41,076 nucleotides of DNA, taken from an uncultured Eubacteriales bacterium (GTDB lineage: Bacteria > Bacillota > Clostridia > Christensenellales > Aristaeellaceae). The position numbers and the translations under genes were made by a program. The stretch's first letter is position 1, and every line of letters begins with the position of its first letter. Below the pieces are notes generated by a model, which searched no databases, was not told the DNA's origin, and saw nothing but the letters and a program-made list of their open reading frames with translations. Positions 14,253 to 22,667 of the stretch are shown one piece after another. The DNA lies in assembly GCA_902764285.1 (NCBI GenBank), contig CACWVN010000005.1:1-41076 (forward strand), read 5' to 3'.

Positions 14253-16397
14253 TCAAACGTCCATGTGCATTTCGCACACCCGGCGAACCTCGTCCGCGGC
14301 GTCCAGGAAGGCCTTGGCCACCAGCGGATCGAAATGGCTGCCGGCGCCCTCGCGGATGATGTCCATCGCCTTTTCGAATGGGAACGGTTCCTTGTAGCTG
14401 CGGCGGGACACCAGCGCGTCGAACACGTCGGCCACGGCCATGATCCGCGCGGAAAGCGGGATATTCTCGCCCTCCAACCCCTTGGGATAGCCCTTTCCGT
14501 TCCATTTTTCGTGGTGGTAGGCCGCCAGGTTGCGCGCTTCTTGCAGGTAGCCGGTATCGTCCTTCCCCACCACGGCCAGCGCCTTGGAGATGATCTCGCT
14601 GCCGGCGATGGTGTGCTGTTTCATGCGGTCGAATTCCTCGTCGGTCAGCTTGCCGGGCTTGTTCAGCAGCGCGTCGGAAACCTGGATCTTGCCCACGTCG
14701 TGCAGCGGCGCGGAGTTTTCCACGTCGTACATGAATTCGTCGGTCAGCTGGTCGGTATAGACGCCTTCCCTGCGCATCTGCTCCATGATGATGCGGGCGT
14801 AGGCGGCGGTCTTGCGCACGTGGTCGCCGGTGCACTTGTCCCGGCTCTCCACCATGTCCGCCAGCACCAGGATCAGGCCGTTCTGCAGCTTGCTGATCGT
14901 CTCGCTCTTCTCCTGCACGTCGGCGATATAGGTCATGGTGTCCTCGGTGGTCTTCACCACGGCATGATAGAGGCTTTCGATCTCGTCGCCGGTGTGGATA
15001 TCCAGCTTTTTGATGCGCTGCACCGTATTGGCGCGGGCCGATACGCTGTCGTAGGCGAAGCGGTCGGTGGTCAGCGACATGCTGTTGATGGGCAGTATCA
15101 CGTTGTATTCCGCCAGCCAGATCGCCACCGCCAGGATCAGCAGGAAGAAGCCGAGGAACAGGGAAACCACCCTGGCCAGGAACCGGTAGCCGTCCAGGGC
15201 GATGTGCGTCATGGAAATATCCACCGCCGCGTAGCACTGGCATTTCCCCTCGGCATCGTAGACCGGCTGGTAGATCGTCAGCAGCCACCCGTATTTTTCA
15301 TCGGAAATGACGGGTTCGATGGGCTTGCCCGCCAGCAGATCGGGCAGGTATTTTCGGAACGCGTCGTCAAATTCCACCATCTCGCCCGCGGCCATGCCGG
15401 GCGTATCCGGCGAATCGGGGTCGAACACCACCTGGCATCCGTCCTCCAGGATCCGGTAGGCGTAGACGTATTCGATGTCTTCCGAGCTGCTCATGATATC
15501 GGCCAGGCGCGCCTTGATTTCGGAATAGCCCTCGGCCCGTTCGCCCTCGGCGATGAATTCATCCACGCGCTCGGCGTCGATGGTGACGCTGGCCAGCTCC
15601 GCCACGCCGTAGCCCAGGTTGGTCTGCTCTTCGATGGAGGCGTTGCGGAAATGGATGAAGCTGATGGCGGTGACCACCACGGCGACCGTCAGCGTGGCCA
15701 TGCCCACCAGCAGGATGATCTTGAACCGCAGCGACATCCGGCGGGAGCGGTCGCGCCCGGCGTCCGCCAGCGTGCGCTCGGACAGCGGCGCCTGCTGCCA
15801 GCCGTAGAGATACAGCCGGTCCTGCAGCGACTGGGGCAGCAGCCGCAGCACCAGCGCCACGACGGCCACCGTGATGGCCTTGTCCGCCAAGTCGATCAGC
15901 ATGTCCGCCGCAAACTGCGACCAGAACATGCTCAGCCCGCCGGCCTCGTAGATCCGGTGGACCAGCGGCGCGGAGACGCCCGTGCCGAAATCAAAGCCGT
16001 ACAGCATCCACGTCAGCACCGATCCCAGCCCGCCGCCGATCAGCGCGAACGTCAGCGTCGCGATCAGCAGCCCGCCGGGCTTGCGGAAATAGCCCTTCCG
16101 GGCGAACCAGGCCGCGCAGATCGCGATCAGCACCGTCAGCGAGCCGTAATAAGCGGTGGTATAATCGTTGATGCCGTTGATCAGGTTGGTCAGAAAGCCG
16201 ACGAAGATGCCCGGTATGTAACCGCCCAGTGCCGCCGCCAGCACGCCGCCGATATTATCCAGGTACAGGGGAAGCTTCAGCCCCAGCGCCAGCCGGACGC
16301 CCAGGAAATTGACGGCAAGGCAGACCGCACACAGCGCGAACGCCAGCGTCAGCCGTTCCTTGCGGTTATTTGCGTTTTTCCCGTCCGAACGATTCAT
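14253..16397 (-). CDS. Membrane HD-GYP domain phosphodiesterase with an S-component-like N-terminus
   Basis: Probable c-di-GMP phosphodiesterase. The 714-residue protein has: (1) about 15-190, a five-to-six-helix hydrophobic domain resembling ECF-transporter substrate-binding (S) components (PLYLDNIGGVLAAALGGYIPGIFVGFLTN region); (2) a helix at 225-248, an extracytoplasmic Cache-like sensor about 250-403, and a helix 405-429; (3) a HAMP-like linker 430-500; (4) an HD-GYP domain about 505-705 with the HD pair H566-D567 (APLHDVGKIQVSD), HHEKWNGKGYPKGL (GYP at 636-638) and ARIMAVADVFDAL. All motifs needed for catalysis seem present. It has its own promoter and terminator. The ligand of the first two domains is unknown. 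Confidence 0.92.
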   Translation of the reverse strand: MNRSDGKNANNRKERLTLAFALCAVCLAVNFLGVRLALGLKLPLYLDNIGGVLAAALGGYIPGIFVGFLTNLINGINDYTTAYYGSLTVLIAICAAWFARKGYFRKPGGLLIATLTFALIGGGLGSVLTWMLYGFDFGTGVSAPLVHRIYEAGGLSMFWSQFAADMLIDLADKAITVAVVALVLRLLPQSLQDRLYLYGWQQAPLSERTLADAGRDRSRRMSLRFKIILLVGMATLTVAVVVTAISFIHFRNASIEEQTNLGYGVAELASVTIDAERVDEFIAEGERAEGYSEIKARLADIMSSSEDIEYVYAYRILEDGCQVVFDPDSPDTPGMAAGEMVEFDDAFRKYLPDLLAGKPIEPVISDEKYGWLLTIYQPVYDAEGKCQCYAAVDISMTHIALDGYRFLARVVSLFLGFFLLILAVAIWLAEYNVILPINSMSLTTDRFAYDSVSARANTVQRIKKLDIHTGDEIESLYHAVVKTTEDTMTYIADVQEKSETISKLQNGLILVLADMVESRDKCTGDHVRKTAAYARIIMEQMRREGVYTDQLTDEFMYDVENSAPLHDVGKIQVSDALLNKPGKLTDEEFDRMKQHTIAGSEIISKALAVVGKDDTGYLQEARNLAAYHHEKWNGKGYPKGLEGENIPLSARIMAVADVFDALVSRRSYKEPFPFEKAMDIIREGAGSHFDPLVAKAFLDAADEVRRVCEMHMDV

Positions 16398-16438
16398 GAA
16401 AAACCCCCGTTCAATGCGCTGCGGCCTTTCCCAAGGCT

Positions 16439-16467
16439 ATTGTAGCACACTTAACGGGGGGAATCAA
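16439..16467 (-). promoter_or_regulatory. Promoter of the HD-GYP gene
   Basis: Minus strand TTGATT (16462-16467), 17-base spacer, TACAAT (16439-16444), about 40 bases before the start codon. Confidence 0.75.
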
Positions 16468-16480
16468 TACATTCGGCGCG

Positions 16481-17125
16481 TTATTCCCGCGCCGGCCATT
16501 CGGGCATGACCCGATAGGTGAACCGGTCCAGGCGTGTCGCGCCCATGGCCCGCAGCCGCCCGGCGCTGCGCTCCGCGTCGGCTTCGGTGTTGTATCCGGG
16601 GATCAGCGGCACGCGCACCAGCACGCGCTCCGGCCCCGCGGCCGCCAGCACCGCGGCCAGGTTGTCCAGCGCCCGGGCGTTGTCCGCGCCGGTATAGCGG
16701 CGGTAGATGTCCGGATCGGTATCCTTGATGTCCACGATGAACTCGTCCACACATTCCAGCGCGGTCCGGACCCGCTCCGGCGGCACGTTCAGGCTGGTCT
16801 CCGCCGTCAGCCGCCATGCCCCGCCGCACAGCGCGCGGAACCGGCGGATGAAATCCGCGTGCAGCAGCGATTCGCCGCCGCCGAACGTCACGCCGCCGCC
16901 GGTGGCCTGAAAGTACAGGTCGTCCACCCGGGCCATGTCGTACAGCTGCCGCGCCGTGACGCGCGTATAGCGCGTGCCTTCCCGCCAGCACTGGGGGTTC
17001 AGGCACATCCTGCAGCGCAGCGGACAGCCGAAGGACGCCGCCAGCGTGGTCACGCCCGCGCCGTCCACGCCCATCCGGTGGCGCAGCAGCGCTACCAGCG
17101 GATAATCCGCAGCGTCATTCGCCAT
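16481..17125 (-). CDS. Radical SAM protein, glycyl-radical-activase-like
   Basis: 4Fe-4S enzyme that would cleave S-adenosylmethionine to start radical chemistry; substrate unknown. The 214-residue protein has SFGCPLRCRMCLNPQCW with the cluster motif C34-x3-C38-x2-C41, GGGVTFGGGES (76-86; the SAM-contacting GGE region as in pyruvate formate-lyase activating enzymes), LTAETSLN and EFIVDIKD, followed by LVRVPLIPGYN. It lacks the extra ferredoxin-like insert of longer activases. ATG at 17125 follows GGAG and overlaps the end of the upstream Cys-motif gene by 11 bases, so the two are translationally coupled. No glycyl radical enzyme gene is in the window. Confidence 0.9.
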   Translation of the reverse strand: MANDAADYPLVALLRHRMGVDGAGVTTLAASFGCPLRCRMCLNPQCWREGTRYTRVTARQLYDMARVDDLYFQATGGGVTFGGGESLLHADFIRRFRALCGGAWRLTAETSLNVPPERVRTALECVDEFIVDIKDTDPDIYRRYTGADNARALDNLAAVLAAAGPERVLVRVPLIPGYNTEADAERSAGRLRAMGATRLDRFTYRVMPEWPARE

Positions 17126-17567
17126 CGCCGGGCTCCATCGCCGGCGCGGGATCGGCGATATCGCCGTCCTCGGCCGGCTGGCCGTCGTTATCCAGCATGG
17201 GCACTTCGCCCTCCAGCTCGTAATAGCCCTCATAGGGCACGTCGCCCATCAGGTCGATGACCTCCGGCGGGTCGTCCTGCCCGCGGAACTGCGCGCCCAG
17301 CGCGTCCATCACCGATTCCACCAGCGCGCAGCCGGACAGCGCGATCGTCACGCCCGCGGAAACGCCCGCCAGCGCCACGGTCTTGCGCAGGCGGCGCCGC
17401 TTTTCCAGTTCGGCCTCCAGATAGCGCACTTCGCTCTCGCAGCGCGGACAGGTGCCCCGGCATTCGCCCTTGTGGGTGCACTCGCTGACGACCAGGTCGA
17501 TATCGTTCTGTCGCGCGATCTCCGAGCGGATCTGTTTCAGGATTTTGCACTTGTCTCTGCCTCTCAT
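17115..17567 (-). CDS. Cys-motif single-span membrane protein coupled to the radical SAM gene
   Basis: Function unknown. The 150-residue protein begins MRGRDKCKILKQIRSEIA, then has a tight cysteine cluster C30-x5-C36-x3-C40-x2-C43 (SECTHKGECRGTCPRCE), a charged helix (44-62), one hydrophobic segment (about 63-83, VALAGVSAGVTIALSGCAL) and an acidic, proline-containing tail (about 95-150). The cysteines would bind a metal or iron-sulfur cluster on the cytosolic side. The second of two nearby ATGs (17567) is seven bases from GGGAGG and is taken as start. The 11-base overlap with the radical SAM gene implies joint function; it may be a substrate, redox partner or membrane anchor for that enzyme. 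Confidence 0.8.
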   Translation of the reverse strand: MRGRDKCKILKQIRSEIARQNDIDLVVSECTHKGECRGTCPRCESEVRYLEAELEKRRRLRKTVALAGVSAGVTIALSGCALVESVMDALGAQFRGQDDPPEVIDLMGDVPYEGYYELEGEVPMLDNDGQPAEDGDIADPAPAMEPGDGE

Positions 17568-17659
17568 GTCCATGCCTCCCGTCGCTGTTCTGTCGTTCGT
17601 AAGACGCGCACGCAGGAAAAATAGTTCCATATTTCCCGGCCGAAACGCGCCAAAACGCA

Positions 17660-17693
17660 GGGAATCGAAGCCGCGGCCGCGGTTTCGATTCCC
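17660..17693 (-). terminator. Large palindrome after the NlpC/P60 gene
   Basis: Bases 17660-17676 pair with 17677-17693 over 17 positions with one G-T. It starts GGGAATCGAA and has GCGGCCGC at its centre. Followed on the minus strand by TGCGTTTTGG. Likely terminator of the SH3-NlpC/P60 gene. Confidence 0.75.
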
Positions 17694-17706
17694 GGGCGAA
17701 GGTGTA

Positions 17707-20118
17707 TCAGTTCAGAATCCGCCGGCCCCAGCTGAACACGCGGTTATAATAGCTGCCGGAATACAGGTTGCTGACCACCACGCGGTGGCCGCCGGAGGAC
17801 GCGTGGATGAAATAGCCGTTGCCGATATAGATGCCGGCGTGGTCGCTGAGATCGCTGTCGGAGACGGTGTTGAAGTACACCGCGTCGCCGCGCCGCAGGT
17901 CGCTGATGCTTTCGATCTTCGGATGGCTGTTGTCATAGCCCTGAGAATAGGCCGAGCGCTTCAGCGAAATGCCGATCTGCTTGAAGATGTAGCAGGTCAG
18001 GCCGGAGCAGTCATACTTGTTCGGGCCGTTGCTGCCCCACACGTAGGGCTTGCCCAGCTGGTTCTGCGCCACGTAGATCACGTATTCCAGCTTCTCCGGG
18101 TTGGACATGCTGCTGTCGTAGGTGCTGACGGTGGATTCCAGCCCGGCGGGCACCTTGTCCAGATAGCTGCTGCCCTTGTAGGTAGTGGTCGTGGTGGTGG
18201 TCACGTCGCCGGCCTTCAGGCCGCTGGGCAGCCGCTTGGCGTCGACGGAATACAGCGCCTTCATGCTGGCCCCGTCCAGGCTGCCGCTGCTGGTCAGCCC
18301 GTTGGTGGACTGGAACAGCTTTACCGCCGCGGTGGTCAGCGCGCCGTACTCGCCGTCCAGGCTGCCGGTCTTGCTCAGGTAGCCCAGCGCGTACAGGCGG
18401 GTCTGCACCCGGGAGACGGCGTCGCCCTTGTCGCCCTTGGACAGGGTGGTGGAGAGCAGCGAACTGACGGGCGCGCCGCCGCCGTACAGCACGCGCTGCA
18501 GGCCCGGATCGGCCACGCCGTTCTGGCTCATGCCGCAGGCGGCCTGGAAACGCTTGATCGCCGCGACGGCCGCGGAATTATACTGTTCGGAGGGAACGCC
18601 GTCGAAGTAGCCGTAGCTGAGCAGCGCCTTCAGGAGCGTTTCCGTGGCCGGACCGTCGCCGTTGACGGTAGCGTAGTCCGCGCGGCTGAGCACGTTCACC
18701 GGAATGTAGGCATACCCGGAGCCGCGAACCACGCAGGCCCATTCGGACGTATAGCCCGCCACGGTCACTTCCAGCCCCAGGGCGATGCCGATGCTCTCGG
18801 CCTCTGCGGAGGGCGACGCATACGCCTTCGCGCCCGATCGGATCACCGTGGCCTTGAAGGTCTCCCGCTTGAAATTCGACGGGATATCGCTGTAGAGCTG
18901 GTCGTTGCGCGTCAGCGCGGATAGGCTGCAGAAGCCGTAATTCCCGTTCAATTCTATGTAGGCCCATCCGTTCTTCCAGCTGATGAGGTTCACCACGGCG
19001 CCCTTCTTCAGCGTGCCCAGCTTTTTGGAGGACGCGCTGGCCGTCTTGTACACCGGCATCTTCGCCGCCGTGACGGTGGCCTTCACCGCATTGTCGGTGG
19101 AAGGCGTTTCGGTGGGCGCGGGCGTCGTCCCGTTCTCCGCGATGGAAAGACTGCTGACGGCGCAGAAGCCGTAATGGCCGTTCAATTCGATATAAGCCCA
19201 GGCGCCCTTGGTGGCGATCACGTTGACTTCGCGGCCCTTTTTCAGCGTGCCCAGCTTCTTGCTCTTCGTGCTGGCGGTCTTGTAGACCACCATCTTCTTG
19301 GCGGTCACGGTGCCCTTCTGCGCGGCGGAAAGATCGGGCTGGGCGGTGGTAGCGACGCTGGATTCGGGCGTGACGTCGAACACCTGCACGCCCTTGACCA
19401 GGCCCGAAACGGCGCAGTAGCCGTAATGGCCCGCCAGTTCGATATAGGCCCACTTGCTGTTCCAGCGAATGACGTTCACCACCTGGCCGCGCTTCAGCGT
19501 GCCCAGCTTCTTGGAGGAAGTGCTGGCCTTCCTGTACACGATCAGGCTGGCGGCGGAGACGGTGCCCTGCACGGACGCGTCCTGCGCGGCCGCGGGCGTG
19601 GCTTCCGGCGTGGTCTCGACGGCGGCGACGGCGGTCGAATTCCAGTTGTCGTCGACGTGATCCAGGAAGCTTACCTTGACATAACCCACGTTACCGTTGC
19701 TCTCCACCTGCGCCCAATCGCCGGTGACGGCCAGCACATACAGCCGCGCGCCGGCGCTCACGGTGATGCTTGCGCTGTCTTCGGAGGGCGACTGGTAAAC
19801 CGGCGCGCTGGCGTTCAGCACCGCCTTTTTGGCTACTTCGTCCACCGCCTTCAGATCGGATAGAAGCACATAGCCCGTATACCCTTCATAGGAGATTTTC
19901 GCAATGCTGTTGGTATAGCCGGTCACCCGCACGACGGAATCCTTTTGCAGCGTGCCCACCTTTCTGGACAGCAGCGTATCGCCGTAGACCGTTATGGAAT
20001 TGGCCGCGACAATCGCGGAAAAGGCCTCCGCCAGCGCCGGCGAAAGGCTTCCCGCCAGCAGCACCAGCGCCAGGATCACCGCAGCCAGTTTCTTTGTCGC
20101 GTTATGCTTGATTTTCAT
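17707..20118 (-). CDS. Secreted SH3b / PG-binding / NlpC-P60 endopeptidase
   Basis: Cell-wall hydrolase cutting stem peptides. The 803-residue protein has a signal peptide (MKIKHNATKKLAAVILALVL, cleavage near 30), six bacterial SH3 modules (about 35-90, 98-152, 186-240, 269-324, 347-402, 423-477), two peptidoglycan-binding-like domains (490-547 and 560-622), a Thr-rich linker (640-647), and a C-terminal NlpC/P60 domain (675-800) with C704 (YDCSGLT), H760 (SDHAGIYIG) and H772 (FIHASS). Modules 3-5 are near copies (TASTKSKKLGTLKKG, WAYIELNGHYGFC), showing recent internal duplication. ATG at 20118 follows AAGGAG; a longer frame lacks a signal peptide at its start. Divergent from the amidase gene. 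Confidence 0.95.
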   Translation of the reverse strand: MKIKHNATKKLAAVILALVLLAGSLSPALAEAFSAIVAANSITVYGDTLLSRKVGTLQKDSVVRVTGYTNSIAKISYEGYTGYVLLSDLKAVDEVAKKAVLNASAPVYQSPSEDSASITVSAGARLYVLAVTGDWAQVESNGNVGYVKVSFLDHVDDNWNSTAVAAVETTPEATPAAAQDASVQGTVSAASLIVYRKASTSSKKLGTLKRGQVVNVIRWNSKWAYIELAGHYGYCAVSGLVKGVQVFDVTPESSVATTAQPDLSAAQKGTVTAKKMVVYKTASTKSKKLGTLKKGREVNVIATKGAWAYIELNGHYGFCAVSSLSIAENGTTPAPTETPSTDNAVKATVTAAKMPVYKTASASSKKLGTLKKGAVVNLISWKNGWAYIELNGNYGFCSLSALTRNDQLYSDIPSNFKRETFKATVIRSGAKAYASPSAEAESIGIALGLEVTVAGYTSEWACVVRGSGYAYIPVNVLSRADYATVNGDGPATETLLKALLSYGYFDGVPSEQYNSAAVAAIKRFQAACGMSQNGVADPGLQRVLYGGGAPVSSLLSTTLSKGDKGDAVSRVQTRLYALGYLSKTGSLDGEYGALTTAAVKLFQSTNGLTSSGSLDGASMKALYSVDAKRLPSGLKAGDVTTTTTTTYKGSSYLDKVPAGLESTVSTYDSSMSNPEKLEYVIYVAQNQLGKPYVWGSNGPNKYDCSGLTCYIFKQIGISLKRSAYSQGYDNSHPKIESISDLRRGDAVYFNTVSDSDLSDHAGIYIGNGYFIHASSGGHRVVVSNLYSGSYYNRVFSWGRRILN

Positions 20119-20359
20119 TGCTTTCTCCTTGTATTTCCGCGCCGGGCCGCGCTTTTTCGCGGTCCGAGCGCCCGAATGATGATCGTAAAACGGGCATACG
20201 CATACCCATGCCTGCTTTAATTTATTCGACACACCCGGTGGGTATCCTGCTAAAATGAAATTCAAAAAAAATAGGTCTGAATTATGTCTGTAATATGTCA
20301 GCAACAAATTTGTAATAAACACCCCATTTTTTGCGTCCGGCGAAAACGCGCGCCGTCGA

Positions 20360-20389
20360 TTGACAATCCGAGCGCCGATGTGATATATT
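20360..20389 (+). promoter_or_regulatory. Promoter of the amidase gene
   Basis: TTGACA (20360-20365), 18-base spacer, TATATT (20384-20389). Gives a leader of about 135 bases. Confidence 0.8.
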
Positions 20390-20450
20390 TATGGAAGAAA
20401 TTGCGCAGACGCGGAAGGGGCCCCGTAGACGTCCCTTTGCCGCGAGTTTT

Positions 20451-20487
20451 GCTTCGAAAAGCCCCGAAATGCCGGGCTTTTCGAAGC
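20451..20487 (+). promoter_or_regulatory. Long hairpin in the amidase leader
   Basis: GCTTCGAAAAGCCC (20451-20464), nine-base loop, GGGCTTTTCGAAGC (20474-20487): a perfect 14-bp stem between promoter and start codon, ending about 46 bases before the ATG. There is no T-run directly after it. It may act in attenuation or message protection. Confidence 0.7.
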
Positions 20488-20533
20488 GTCAAAGCAGGAT
20501 TTTTAGAAGCTGTCGGAAGGGAGAGACGCGAAA

Positions 20534-22579
20534 ATGACCGGACGATCTGTGATGCGCGCGCTGGCGCTGGTGATGTGCCTGGCGCTTCTGGGAACGGCGC
20601 TGCCGGCGGTGGCCGAGACGGAGGCCGCCGTGGACGAGGCGGTCTCTTTCGAAACCGTGGACCCCGAAGTTCCCGCGGGCGATGAGATCGTAATGGCGCC
20701 CGAGGCAGAACCTCAGGCGGCCGATCCCGCCGCGCCCGCTCTCGAAACGGAACCCGCGCCTGAAACCCAGCCCGCTCCCGAAACGGAACCCGCGCCCGCA
20801 GTCGATGCGGAAGCCGTGCCCGCGGCATCCGAAACGCCCGCGGAACCGGAGACGCAGGCGGCCGATCCCGCCGCGCCCGAAGGGGAGACGCAGGCCGTGC
20901 TGGCCCCGGAGGGCGAGCCTTCCGGAGAACCCGCGCCCGCGGAGCCGGAAGCGCCCGCGGAGGAGGTCTCGCGGGACGTGCCCGGCTGGGAGACGCGCGT
21001 CGTCGACCGGACGCTGGCCGTGGATACGGAGGTCTGGAACACCGTGAACCTGGTGCGCGCCGGCGGCTTCGACGGCAAGCTGGCCACCGTTTCCGGCATT
21101 CTGACGCTGAACAATGCGCTGATCGAAGGCGAAGCCGTCGACGTGCGGGCGCTCACCGACTACTTTGAACTCGAACCCTACGGCGCGATCGTGCTGAACA
21201 ACGGCGGCCGGCTGACGCTGAGCGCCGCGGCGCTGAGCATCAACCGGGGCGACAGCCGCACCTTCACGCTGCGCTGGAACGGAAGGAAGGTCGCCGGCAA
21301 CAAGGCCCGGTGGTGCACCACTGACAAGAGCGTCGTCAGGGTTTCCAAATCGGGAAAGATTGTGGCGATGGGCCCCGGCACGGCGCTCATCGGCGCCAAA
21401 TACAAAAAAACCTGGGTGTTGTGCCAGGTCGTCGTCACCGATTATAACTTCGTCAAGAGCGTGAAGCTGCCCAAGAAGATGACGCTGGCGATGAACGCCG
21501 CCACGAACCTGACGGCCGTCGTCTATCCGGCCGACGCCGTGAACGCCGCCGTCACGTGGTCGTCTTCCAACAGCGCCGTCGCCAGCGTGGATGAAAACGG
21601 CCTGGTCACCGGCCTTTCCGGCGGCGCGGCGTATATCTACGCCAGCACCTGCTACGGTATTTACGCCCGCTGCAAGGTGACTGTCCGGGAGATCAAGCCC
21701 TCCTCGATTGGGTTCTCAAAGGCGTTCATCACGCTGAATCCCGGCGATACCGCTGCCACCGAGGTGGGTATGAGCCCCGCGATCGTATCGAATCCCCGGG
21801 TGCTGTACGCTTCCAGCAATCCGGCGGTGGCCGAGATCGACGAAAACGGCGTGATCCGCGCCGTGGGCGTCGGCCGCGCGACCATCACCGCCACGGCCGC
21901 CGCGAATTCCCGCGCCCGGAGCAGCTGCACGGTATTCGTGGTGGAACCGGGCTCCGGACGGCTGGCCGGGCTGGTCATCGGCATCAATCCCGGCCACCAG
22001 ACCCGCACCATCAAGAAAAAATACCCGCTGGCGCCGGGCTCAAAGAAAAAGGCCTACGGCTGCAAGGTGGGCGCGGGCGGGCGCTGGACCCACATTCCGG
22101 AATACGAAGTGGTGCTTCAAATTGGGCTGAAGCTGCAGAAGCTGCTGACCGACGCCGGCGCGACGGTGGTCATGACGCGCACGACCAACGACGTCTACCT
22201 GACCAACATCCAGCGCGCCCAGATACTGAACCAGGCCGGCGTGGACGTGGCGCTGCAGCTGCACTGCAACAGCAACAAGAACAAGAGCCATCACGGCTGC
22301 AGCGGCTTTGTGCGCACTACCGGCGGCTGGTATTACCAGAGCAGGGCCATCGCCCGGTCGCTGGTGAACCACATCTGCGCCCAGACCGGCATGACCAACA
22401 AGGGCGTGAAGAAGTACAATGGCTACATGAGCCTGAACTGGACGACCACGCCCTCCGTGCTTCTGGAGATGGGCCACCTTTCCAACAGGACCGAGGACTA
22501 CCTGCTGTCCACGGACGAATTCCGCCAGCAGATCGCCCAGGGCATCTTCGACGGCCTGTGCGAATACTTCGGCCGGTAA
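20534..22579 (+). CDS. Secreted N-acetylmuramoyl-L-alanine amidase with Big2-like domains
   Basis: Cleaves the amide bond between muramic acid and the stem peptide. The 681-residue protein has a signal peptide (1-27), a Pro/Glu/Ala-rich linker (about 28-150) with repeated ETEPAPETQPAP units, a short domain, three bacterial Ig-like (Big2) modules (about 225-305, 310-390, 393-470; TWSSSNSAVASVDENGLVTG is typical), and an Amidase_3 domain (about 480-680) with INPGHQ, the zinc-ligand glutamate in IPEYEVVLQIGLKL, LQLHCNSN and VLLEMGHLSN with the catalytic glutamate. The start follows AAGGGAG. It is divergent from the NlpC/P60 gene and both would act on the wall. Confidence 0.95.
   Translation: MTGRSVMRALALVMCLALLGTALPAVAETEAAVDEAVSFETVDPEVPAGDEIVMAPEAEPQAADPAAPALETEPAPETQPAPETEPAPAVDAEAVPAASETPAEPETQAADPAAPEGETQAVLAPEGEPSGEPAPAEPEAPAEEVSRDVPGWETRVVDRTLAVDTEVWNTVNLVRAGGFDGKLATVSGILTLNNALIEGEAVDVRALTDYFELEPYGAIVLNNGGRLTLSAAALSINRGDSRTFTLRWNGRKVAGNKARWCTTDKSVVRVSKSGKIVAMGPGTALIGAKYKKTWVLCQVVVTDYNFVKSVKLPKKMTLAMNAATNLTAVVYPADAVNAAVTWSSSNSAVASVDENGLVTGLSGGAAYIYASTCYGIYARCKVTVREIKPSSIGFSKAFITLNPGDTAATEVGMSPAIVSNPRVLYASSNPAVAEIDENGVIRAVGVGRATITATAAANSRARSSCTVFVVEPGSGRLAGLVIGINPGHQTRTIKKKYPLAPGSKKKAYGCKVGAGGRWTHIPEYEVVLQIGLKLQKLLTDAGATVVMTRTTNDVYLTNIQRAQILNQAGVDVALQLHCNSNKNKSHHGCSGFVRTTGGWYYQSRAIARSLVNHICAQTGMTNKGVKKYNGYMSLNWTTTPSVLLEMGHLSNRTEDYLLSTDEFRQQIAQGIFDGLCEYFGR
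20714..20879 (+). repeat. 25-base direct repeat within the amidase linker
   Basis: Bases 20714-20738 and 20855-20879 are identical over 25 bases and encode QAADPAAP in both places. They lie in the low-complexity linker, 141 bases apart (a multiple of three), so recombination between them would keep the reading frame. Confidence 0.85.
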
Positions 22580-22592
22580 GGGCATAACGCGA

Positions 22593-22620
22593 AAGCTCCC
22601 CGACGAACGCCGGGGAGCTT
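22593..22620 (+). terminator. Terminator-like hairpin after the amidase gene
   Basis: AAGCTCCCCG (22593-22602), eight-base loop, CGGGGAGCTT (22611-22620). No T-run beyond TT. Confidence 0.7.
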
Positions 22621-22667
22621 GTCATGCGGGCCGCGTGCGACCCGCGCAATATCGGGGAGGCGATTCC

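Larger units (their letters stand above)
20119..20533. other. Divergent intergenic region between two cell-wall hydrolase genes
   Basis: 415 bases, with an AT-rich stretch (about 20215-20335). Holds the amidase promoter and leader hairpin listed separately. I could not define a convincing promoter for the minus-strand NlpC/P60 gene. Confidence 0.6.

Noticed and set aside
14169-16445. 758-residue open frame antisense to the HD-GYP gene
   Set aside because: No domain and antisense composition; the opposite strand has an intact multi-domain protein.
17707-20118. Repeated sequence considered as a possible CRISPR or tandem repeat array
   Set aside because: The repeats are SH3 protein modules in a single reading frame, not short equal repeats with unique spacers.
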